Origin: Planococcus sp. ISL-110 | GTDB lineage: Bacteria; Bacillota; Bacilli; Bacillales_A; Planococcaceae | NCBI RefSeq assembly: GCF_018613575.1 | Contig: NZ_JAGGPX010000016.1 | Location: 102,511 to 166,510 of the forward strand | Reading direction: 5' to 3' | DNA: 64,000 nt | Shown: positions 35,917 through 42,287 of the stretch, piece after piece | Position numbering within the stretch: the stretch's first letter is position 1 | How the letters are laid out: the number at the start of each line of letters is the position of its first letter | Notes under the pieces: model-generated | What the model was told of the DNA's origin: nothing | What the model saw: only the letters and a program-made list of their open reading frames with translations | Databases searched by the model: none | Translations under genes and position numbers: made by a program

Positions 35917-37335
35917 TCATCTAATGACTTTCAAACTTGGCTTCTGGCCTTTCATCAGCTCAAGTTTTTCCAGTGCATAGGCGACGTTGAGGACTTTTTC
36001 CTCTTGGAAGGCGGGACCCATGATCTGCAGGCCGACCGGCAATCCGTCGCGGACGCCGCATGGAATGCTGAGAGCGGGCAGGCCGGTGAGATTGCCGGGT
36101 CCAGTAAAGCGGATGACTTCGTCCAAAAAGCTCAGCGCCTGGCCATTGATGTCGACGGTGCTGTCGCCGATTGGCGGTGACAGGAACGGCAGGGTTGGCG
36201 AAATGAGCACATCCACTTTTTCAAAAGCCGCGGCAAAGTCGAGATTTAGCTTGCGGCGGATTTGCTGGGCCTGCACGTAATCGACGCCGGACATCAGCTC
36301 GCCCACTTCCAGTAGGAAACGGACGTCCTCACCGAACTTCTCCGGCTGCTTGACGAGATTGTCATGATGCACCGCGCTCGCTTCAGTGGTGATGGTGACG
36401 AGTTCCGCAAATTCGGCCTGTGCAAGCGATGGAATACGGACCGGCTCAATCCGCGCACCGAGTTTCTCCAGCTGCTGCAGCGCATTTTGCACGGCTTCAT
36501 TGACACGCTTGTCGACATTTTTGAAGAAATAGTCTTCCTCGATGCCGATGACCAGCCCCTTGACGTCTTCATTTAATCCTCCGGAATAATGTTGTGTCGG
36601 CCGGTCGACCGAGGTCGGGTCTTTCGGATCGTAGCCGCCGAGCACTTCGAGCAGGAGTGCGGCGTCAAAGACGGTTTTCGTCATTGGGCCAATGTGGTCG
36701 AGTGTCCACGACAGCGGAAAACAGCCATACTTGCTGATGCGGCCATGCGTTGCCTTCAAGCCGATGATGCCACAGCTCGACGCCGGAATCCGAACCGATC
36801 CGCCGGTGTCCGTTCCGAGCGAAGCAATCGTCATATTCGAAGCTACTGCTGCGCCGGAACCGCCGCTCGAGCCGCCCGGAATTTTGCTGAGGTCCCATGG
36901 ATTTTTACAGGCGCCATAATGCGGATTGGTCGTGGTCGCGCCCCAGGCATACTCGTGCATATTGAGCTTGCCGTGAAATGTCACGCCCGACAGCTTGAGC
37001 TTCGACACCACGGTCGCGTCAAAGTCGGCAGTAAACCCTTCATGGATTTTTGAGCCCATCGTCGCCGGCTCGTCCTTGAAATACAAAATATCCTTGAGCG
37101 CCATCGGGATGCCGTGCAGGAAGCCGCGGTAATTGCCGCTTTGGATTTCCTGTTCCGCCTGTCTCGCCGATTCCAGCGCCTGTTCTTTTTGCACGCGAAT
37201 AAAGGCATTGATGTCGCTGTCGTATGCATCGACATTCGCCAATACCGCTTGGGTCAGTTCAACAGGTGACACCTGCTTGTCGCGCAGCTTTGGCGCCAAT
37301 TCTTCGATTGATAGTGCTGCCAATTCTTCATTCAT
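35917..37335 (-). CDS. Amidase (amidase-signature family)
   Basis: This 472-residue enzyme hydrolyses or transfers amides. The Ser-cisSer-Lys triad is in place: K81 in ALKDI, S156 in PGGSSGGSGAAVA and S180 in TDTGGSVRIPAS, with the same spacing as GatA (75 and 24 residues). It lacks clustered gatC/gatB genes and its C-terminus is not GatA-like, so a free amidase is more likely than the tRNA amidotransferase subunit. The ATG overlaps the stop of the small upstream gene (ATGA), implying translational coupling, and follows GGGAGGTGAG. Confidence 0.9.
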   Translation of the reverse strand: MNEELAALSIEELAPKLRDKQVSPVELTQAVLANVDAYDSDINAFIRVQKEQALESARQAEQEIQSGNYRGFLHGIPMALKDILYFKDEPATMGSKIHEGFTADFDATVVSKLKLSGVTFHGKLNMHEYAWGATTTNPHYGACKNPWDLSKIPGGSSGGSGAAVASNMTIASLGTDTGGSVRIPASSCGIIGLKATHGRISKYGCFPLSWTLDHIGPMTKTVFDAALLLEVLGGYDPKDPTSVDRPTQHYSGGLNEDVKGLVIGIEEDYFFKNVDKRVNEAVQNALQQLEKLGARIEPVRIPSLAQAEFAELVTITTEASAVHHDNLVKQPEKFGEDVRFLLEVGELMSGVDYVQAQQIRRKLNLDFAAAFEKVDVLISPTLPFLSPPIGDSTVDINGQALSFLDEVIRFTGPGNLTGLPALSIPCGVRDGLPVGLQIMGPAFQEEKVLNVAYALEKLELMKGQKPSLKVIR

Positions 37336-37511
37336 GGCCGCTCACCTCCCGGCACATGCGTCAACGCCATGTCGAAATCCTTCAGCTGTGAATTGTCCAC
37401 GGTTTCCCGCAGTTGCTGCACCGCCTGCATCTGCTGCGCCAGCATTTCCTGATGCGCCTCCGGTACTTGAATCCCTCGCTCTTCTAAAATCCTGTGAATG
37501 CCTTCTACCAT
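37332..37511 (-). CDS. Small protein translationally coupled to the amidase
   Basis: This 59-residue soluble, probably helical protein (MVEGIHRILEERGIQVPE...) is rich in Gln and Glu. I do not recognise the family. Its ATG at 37511 follows GGGAGGG by 6-8 nt, and its TGA overlaps the amidase ATG by 4 nt. The tight coupling and strong ribosome site support a genuine gene, perhaps a partner or stabiliser of the amidase, in the way GatC supports GatA. No sequence similarity to GatC is visible, so this is only a contextual idea. Confidence 0.65.
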   Translation of the reverse strand: MVEGIHRILEERGIQVPEAHQEMLAQQMQAVQQLRETVDNSQLKDFDMALTHVPGGERP

Positions 37512-37704
37512 AGCAAGCCCTCCCATTCGGATAGTTTAAAACGTCTGAGAATCTGGGTTGTCTACCGACAGTTTATCATAGTTCACAGATAGTTCTGACT
37601 TCTTTAGGGGATTTTTTATAAAACTAACCTTTGGATAGTTAGATTTCGGCTTGGCATTCAAAGATTATGGCTTTTCTCGAACATTTTTTTCCATTTAAAT
37701 GGAT

Positions 37705-37797
37705 ATACTTTCTGTTTCCGACCAAATACTTTCCATATGGCTGAAAATACTTTCTGTTTGAACCTAGATACTTTCTATAGGAGGTAAAATACTTTCC
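37705..37797. repeat. 21-bp-phased word array E (ATACTTTC class, 5 copies)
   Basis: Words ATACTTTCT, ATACTTTCC, ATACTTTCT, ATACTTTCT and ATACTTTCC start at 37705, 37726, 37747, 37768 and 37789, an exact 21-bp period. It has the same placement and hairpin neighbour as array D, but the word differs at the middle bases (TT for AG). Otherwise the 396-bp gap 37512-37907 holds only the hairpin repeat and an AT-rich promoter region. Confidence 0.9.
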
Positions 37798-37829
37798 AAG
37801 ACCCGAAACCCGTTAAATGCCCAAGCCCA

Positions 37830-37853
37830 GGAAAGCGCAAGTCTGCGCTTTCC
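37830..37853. repeat. GGAAAGCGC palindromic hairpin repeat, copy 3
   Basis: ggaaagcgca and tgcgctttcc form a 10-bp stem with a 4-nt loop; it lies 33 bp past array E and 55 bp before the stop codon of the ABC gene. Confidence 0.8.
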
Positions 37854-37907
37854 GCTTCGAACTTTCGGTCCCAAGCGGGTTTAGCTTGGGACCCCGCACT
37901 TAGCCAT

Positions 37908-38705
37908 TCAATGTTCTTTTCTCCGGACCTTGGACAGCAACGGGCGTCCATTTCTCCAGACGACGTTTACCGGCACGTCGAAGAAATCCGAAAGCTGCTC
38001 ACTGGTGATCAGCTCTTCGGTGTTGCCGGAAGCGAATACGCGGCCTGCTTTCAAAAGCAGGGTTTTATTGAACTCCGGCATGATTTCTTCTATATGATGG
38101 GTGACGTAAATGATTGTCGGGCCGTTCGGCTTTTGGGCGATGGCGGCGATGGATTCGAGCAGTTCTTCGCGGGCGATAAAGTCGAGGCCCGCTGTCGGTT
38201 CGTCGAGAATGAGCAGTTCCGGATCCGCCATCAAGGCTCGGCCGATCAGCACACGCTGCTTTTCGCCCTGCGACAGTGTCTGGTAATTCCGGTTGGCATA
38301 ATCGAGGCAGCCAAGTTCCCGGAGAATGTCGACGCCTTTCTGATCGATTTTTTCGGTTGTCTCTTGGTAAAGTCCGAGCGAAGCGAACGCGCCGCTCAGC
38401 ACCACTTCGTAGGCATTGTCACCAGTCGGCAGCTTTTGCTGGACCGATGCCGACACGAAACCGATCTGGCTGCGCAGCTTTTCCGCCAAATACGTCTTGC
38501 CGAACTCCAGGCCGAGCACGGTGGCTTTTCCTTGTGTCGGGAAAAAATAAGCGTTGATCAAATCCAGCAGCGAGGTTTTGCCGGCGCCGTTCAAGCCGTA
38601 CAGCACCCAATGCTCGCCTTTTTGCACCTGCCAATCGACGCCATCCAACAACAGTTTGTCGTCTCTTCGCCGCGTGACCCCTTCAAGTGCCAAAACTATT
38701 TTCAT
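37908..38705 (-). CDS. ABC transporter ATP-binding protein (YlmA/ModF-like)
   Basis: This 265-residue single ATPase domain has Walker A GLNGAGKTS (37-45), signature LSQGEKQR, Walker B LLILDEP, and the H-loop in YVTHHIEE. The C-terminal ~40 residues after the ATPase core are typical of the YlmA subgroup. No permease gene is next to it; as in other YlmA-type genes it stands apart from a membrane partner, so a non-transport role is possible. Its ATG overlaps the stop of the protease-nuclease gene by 4 nt, so translation is coupled. Confidence 0.85.
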   Translation of the reverse strand: MKIVLALEGVTRRRDDKLLLDGVDWQVQKGEHWVLYGLNGAGKTSLLDLINAYFFPTQGKATVLGLEFGKTYLAEKLRSQIGFVSASVQQKLPTGDNAYEVVLSGAFASLGLYQETTEKIDQKGVDILRELGCLDYANRNYQTLSQGEKQRVLIGRALMADPELLILDEPTAGLDFIAREELLESIAAIAQKPNGPTIIYVTHHIEEIMPEFNKTLLLKAGRVFASGNTEELITSEQLSDFFDVPVNVVWRNGRPLLSKVRRKEH

Positions 38706-40438
38706 AAACGGATGTCCTCACTGTGCTGAATGCGGGCTACCCGTCCCGCTGCCAGTGGATCGGCTTTTCGCAGCCCGCCGAAATCAAGTCCGGTCAGCTC
38801 TTCAATTTGGATGATTGGCACTTGATAAGTTTCAAATTGTCCGTAGACAAATTCCAGATTGCCGCCAATCAAATCTTCCTGCGTCTGCAGGTAAGCCGTA
38901 GCTGACAGGGACACCCCTTCTTTGACCATCACCTCCACTTTCCAGAACTGGTCTGGAATCTGCGCGTCGCGGTAGGTGATATCGTCTTCCCGGAATACCG
39001 GACCAGTGAATACCGAAACTTTCATGCTGGATTTACGGGCATTGTCCAACAGGTAACCTTCCAAATCGAGCCACGTTTTCTGGTTGAAATCTTTATGCTG
39101 CGGCGAGCAATTGGTAAAGTGGAACGTATGCTCATTGGCTTTTACCGCGCCGATGCCCCAGTTCGGGTCGCGCCGGCGGACCAGATGGCCGCGGTCGATG
39201 TCGTTTGAGCGGTAAAACTCTGGTCCGATCTGGTAAGCTTTGTCAATCCGCGGATCGAAATACCAGCGGTCGCTGCTGCGCTTGACGTCGACCAGTTGAT
39301 TGCCGTCGATGTTGACGGCAGTGTAGAATGCCAGGCGGCGTGATTTGCTCATCGCGATGGAGAAATGGGTGTAATCGAGGACGGTTTTCCCGTCACCAGT
39401 CTGTACCGCATCTTCCATCAACGCAGCGCCCAAAATCGGCAGCGGCACGCTGAAACCCGTGCCAAGGAAAGCTGCATCATAGCCGCTAACCCCGGCGTAC
39501 CAATCGGCTTCCAGCGTTCCCACTTCCATCGGTTCCACAGCAGATCCCGGCATGACCACAGCGAGCAGCTGGTCCAGCAACCGGCGTGAACGCCCATCCT
39601 TCAGGGTGCTGCGCTTGTCACTGAGGTGGTGGATAATCGAACTGATGCGAATGCCTTCATTGGCAATCCACTGGCCAGGCTCATTCGGGTCCGGAACGCC
39701 GGCATGATGGAGCGCGACGACCACCCATTGGTCGTTGAAGACCGGCGAACCCGAGGAACCCGGTTCTGTATCGCTGACGTAATGGACAAAATCAGAAAAG
39801 ATGAACTTGACTTCATTTTCCCGGATGGTGATCGCCTTCGGACCGCCGTTTGGATGCTGGATGATGGTCACGTATTCGCCTTCCAGGACTTTCCCCGGCT
39901 TTGGCAGCAGCGGCAAATAGCCGAAAGCGGTGAGCGGAATGGTGTGCAGATTGGTTTCTTCCACCGCCACCAGCGTAAAGTCCAGTGCTGCGTCAGTTAT
40001 GAAAAGCGCTTCGGGATCCAGCCGGAAGCTGATGATTTCAAGCGGCAGAAACTGAACATTGTCCTCGTAATTAAACTCGGCCACCGCGTACATTGCCGCT
40101 TCCGGCGTTTCCAGCACATGATTATTCGTCAGCAGCAGATTCGGCGCCACCAGAAATCCGGTGCCGTAGCTTTCCAGCTGACCCAAGCGGTTGCGAATCG
40201 AAATGCGGCAAACGGCTTTGCTGACATCGAGCCCTGCCTGCAAATGCGCAATCGGAAACAAATCGCTTTGGTTGATAATCCGCTCCATTGCCAGATTGTC
40301 ATGGTGATTGATGATGCTCGACCGCGTCATCATCCGTTCTTTTGAAGTTGCTGCATGTTTTTCCACTCTGCGCTCCTCCTCGAATGCCAAATAACGCTGC
40401 AACGCCTCTTGCTCTATCCGCTCTATTTTGTTGGCCAT
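38702..40438 (-). CDS. Trypsin-like serine protease fused to a DNA/RNA non-specific endonuclease (NUC1)
   Basis: This 578-residue protein has no signal peptide. Residues ~65-290 form a trypsin-like protease with the triad His107 (TNNHVL), Asp153 (DAALDFTLV) and Ser231 (PGSSGSPVF). Residues ~320-565 form a beta-beta-alpha-metal nuclease with DRGHLVRRRDPNWG (His418) and NCSPQHKDFNQKTW. Both active sites look intact. The first 60 residues are a charged helix. The ATG at 40438 was chosen (10 nt after AAGGGG); a TTG three codons earlier is too close. Such two-headed effectors occur in bacterial conflict and cell-death systems; here the partner gene is only the coupled ABC ATPase. Intracellular localisation implies tight control. 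Confidence 0.85.
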   Translation of the reverse strand: MANKIERIEQEALQRYLAFEEERRVEKHAATSKERMMTRSSIINHHDNLAMERIINQSDLFPIAHLQAGLDVSKAVCRISIRNRLGQLESYGTGFLVAPNLLLTNNHVLETPEAAMYAVAEFNYEDNVQFLPLEIISFRLDPEALFITDAALDFTLVAVEETNLHTIPLTAFGYLPLLPKPGKVLEGEYVTIIQHPNGGPKAITIRENEVKFIFSDFVHYVSDTEPGSSGSPVFNDQWVVVALHHAGVPDPNEPGQWIANEGIRISSIIHHLSDKRSTLKDGRSRRLLDQLLAVVMPGSAVEPMEVGTLEADWYAGVSGYDAAFLGTGFSVPLPILGAALMEDAVQTGDGKTVLDYTHFSIAMSKSRRLAFYTAVNIDGNQLVDVKRSSDRWYFDPRIDKAYQIGPEFYRSNDIDRGHLVRRRDPNWGIGAVKANEHTFHFTNCSPQHKDFNQKTWLDLEGYLLDNARKSSMKVSVFTGPVFREDDITYRDAQIPDQFWKVEVMVKEGVSLSATAYLQTQEDLIGGNLEFVYGQFETYQVPIIQIEELTGLDFGGLRKADPLAAGRVARIQHSEDIRL

Positions 40439-40593
40439 CCTCTTCAATCCCCTTCCGAAGAATAAACTATATTTTTCAATTAAAAATTTAATATTCTATT
40501 AATTTCCTTTAGAAAAGTTTATCATAAGTAGAGGGCGAATGGTGCCAGCGAATGCGCCCAAAAACACGAAGACCCTCCAGCTCCCCAAAACCA

Positions 40594-40617
40594 GGAAAGC
40601 GCAAGCCTGCGCTTTCC
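40594..40617. repeat. GGAAAGCGC palindromic hairpin repeat, copy 4
   Basis: ggaaagcgca and tgcgctttcc form a 10-bp stem with a 4-nt loop, in the same orientation as the other copies although the adjacent array F is inverted. Confidence 0.8.
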
Positions 40618-40644
40618 GCTTAAAGATCGCTGGTTTCGGGCTGC

Positions 40645-40736
40645 GGATTGTATTTTGGGTGTTTGGACAGTATTTCTGCTTGTTTGGACTGTATTTATTG
40701 CATAACGGACTGTATATTGTGCATAATGGATCGTAT
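40645..40736. repeat. 21-bp-phased word array F (ATACAGTCC class inverted, 5 copies)
   Basis: Words GGATTGTAT, GGACAGTAT, GGACTGTAT, GGACTGTAT and GGATCGTAT have their GTAT at 40650, 40670, 40691, 40712 and 40733 (periods 20, 21, 21, 21). They are the reverse complement of the array C/D word. The array lies between divergent genes. The 431-bp gap 40439-40869 otherwise holds the hairpin repeat and the promoter at 40802-40827. Confidence 0.85.
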
Positions 40737-40801
40737 TTCGGTGATTGGGCCGAATGCACACCTGTTTTATTCCGTACATACTGGGAACCCCCCCAAAAAA
40801 T

Positions 40802-40827
40802 GCTTAGAGTTACGAACTAATGGGTAA
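40802..40827 (+). promoter_or_regulatory. Possible sigma-B-type promoter of the aldo/keto reductase gene
   Basis: GCTTAG, a 14-bp gap and GGGTAA resemble the general-stress consensus GTTTAA...GGGTAT (4/6 and 5/6). It lies 43 bp before the start codon. The match is suggestive only. Confidence 0.4.
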
Positions 40828-40869
40828 ACATCTACTCTAACCAACTCAACACAAAAGGAGCAATTTAAA

Positions 40870-41694
40870 ATGGACTTTATTACACTGAACAATGGGATAA
40901 AAATGCCACAGCTGGGCTTTGGTGTCTGGCAGGTTGAAGACGACCAGGCGACGGCTTCGGTTGCGAAGGCGCTCGAGACGGGCTATACGTCCATCGATAC
41001 CGCGATGATCTACAAAAATGAAAAAGGCGTCGGCAAAGCGCTGAAGGAAACTTCTGTGCCGCGCGAAGACCTGTTCATCACAACGAAAGTCTGGAACAGC
41101 GACCAGGGCTATGAAAATACCTTGCGCGCATTTGATGAAAGCCTCGAGCGCCTGGGACTCGATTATGTGGACCTGTACTTGATCCACTGGCCGACTCCGG
41201 AATTTGATAATTATATCGATACGTATAAAGCGTTGGAAAAGCTGTACAAAGACGGCCGCGTCAAGTCGATCGGCGTCTGCAACTTTGAAGCCGAGCATCT
41301 GGAGCGTTTGCTTGCGGAATGCGAAATTCCACCGGTCCTGAACCAGGTTGAATGCCATCCCTACCTGGCACAAAACGAATTGAAGGAGTTCTGCGCCAAG
41401 CACGACATTTTCGTTGAAGCCTGGAGCCCGCTTGACCAGGGCGGCGAAGTGTTGAAGGATGAAGCCATCCAAAAAATTGCGGAAGCCAAAGGCAAGTCAC
41501 CGGCTCAGATCGTCCTGCGCTGGCATTTGCAGAACGGCACGATTGTCATTCCGAAATCCGTCACACCGTCACGCATCGAAGAAAACTTTAATGTCTTTGA
41601 CTTTGAATTGACGGAAGCCGAGATGAATCGAGTCGACGAGCTCAACAAAGACCGCCGCAAAGGCGCTCACCCGAACGAAATGAATGTGCGTTAA
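40870..41694 (+). CDS. Aldo/keto reductase (AKR5-like)
   Basis: This 274-residue (beta/alpha)8 oxidoreductase uses NADPH to reduce aldehydes such as methylglyoxal or other carbonyls. Family motifs are MPQLGFGVWQV, the catalytic Asp/Tyr in SIDTAMIYKNEKGVGKAL, DLYLIHWP, LNQVECHPYL and IPKSVTPSRIEENF for NADPH binding. The catalytic Lys and His are present (TTKVWN, IHWP). The ATG follows AAAAGGAG. A sigma-B-like promoter lies upstream, fitting the stress role of this family in Bacillales. It ends at its own terminator. Confidence 0.92.
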   Translation: MDFITLNNGIKMPQLGFGVWQVEDDQATASVAKALETGYTSIDTAMIYKNEKGVGKALKETSVPREDLFITTKVWNSDQGYENTLRAFDESLERLGLDYVDLYLIHWPTPEFDNYIDTYKALEKLYKDGRVKSIGVCNFEAEHLERLLAECEIPPVLNQVECHPYLAQNELKEFCAKHDIFVEAWSPLDQGGEVLKDEAIQKIAEAKGKSPAQIVLRWHLQNGTIVIPKSVTPSRIEENFNVFDFELTEAEMNRVDELNKDRRKGAHPNEMNVR

Positions 41695-41701
41695 CTAGCT
41701 G

Positions 41702-41737
41702 AAAACCGCCTCTTCAGAAATAGAAGAGGCGGTTTTT
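41702..41737 (+). terminator. Terminator after the aldo/keto reductase gene
   Basis: A 14-bp perfect stem (aaaaccgcctcttc/gaagaggcggtttt) with a 7-nt loop is followed by T-rich sequence. Confidence 0.9.
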
Positions 41738-41820
41738 CCTGTTTTTTTCAAACTTTGGCATACTCCTGGCGAAAACGGGTAAATTCCACATAACAGAATG
41801 TATTCGAGGAGGAAGAGCCA

Positions 41821-42222
41821 ATGAGACATCTGATTGCACTTGCGATTAAATTTGTTATGGTGACCATTGTCCTGTTAATTGTCCTAACTTTGGCCTTTGA
41901 CGTATCGTTCGTCAATACCCTGCTGATCAGCCTGGCGTTGACGGCATTGTCCTATGCGCTGGGCGACATCATGATTTTCCTAAATGCCGGCAAACCGGAG
42001 AACCAGTCGGCGCGCAATACCATTGCGACCCTTGCCGATTTTGTCACGGCGTTCCTGACCATCTGGCTGATTGGCTGGCTGTTGACCGGCCAGAATTTTG
42101 AAATGGTTGCGCCAGCACTGATTTCGGCATTGGTCATCTCAGGCGGAGAATGGTTCTTCCATCTTTACGTCGACCGCTCCGTGGTGCCTGAGTACAACAA
42201 CTACTCGTCTGTTAAAGGGTGA
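41821..42222 (+). CDS. DUF2512 (YndM-like) membrane protein
   Basis: This 133-residue protein has four transmembrane helices (VMVTIVLLIVLTLAF, LLISLALTALSYALGD, FVTAFLTIWLIGWLLTG, ALISALVISGGEWFFH). The GGEWFFHLYVDR end and LGDIMIFLNAG loop are typical of YndM-type proteins of Bacillales, whose function is unknown. The ATG follows GAGGAGGA. It is transcribed alone and converges with the helicase gene at a shared terminator. Confidence 0.85.
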   Translation: MRHLIALAIKFVMVTIVLLIVLTLAFDVSFVNTLLISLALTALSYALGDIMIFLNAGKPENQSARNTIATLADFVTAFLTIWLIGWLLTGQNFEMVAPALISALVISGGEWFFHLYVDRSVVPEYNNYSSVKG

Positions 42223-42234
42223 AGTGCAGCGATC

Positions 42235-42280
42235 AAAAAAAGAGTCTGTCCCTGATAAGAATAGGGGCAGACTCTTTTTG
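42235..42280. terminator. Bidirectional terminator
   Basis: aaaaagagtctgtccct pairs with aggggcagactcttttt around a 9-nt loop, between the convergent DUF2512 and helicase genes. Confidence 0.88.
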
Positions 42281-42287
42281 TGTTTAC

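Noticed and set aside
41754..41784. Sigma-B promoter for the DUF2512 gene
   Set aside because: GGGTAA is present at 41777 but no GTTT-like -35 lies at 13-15 bp.
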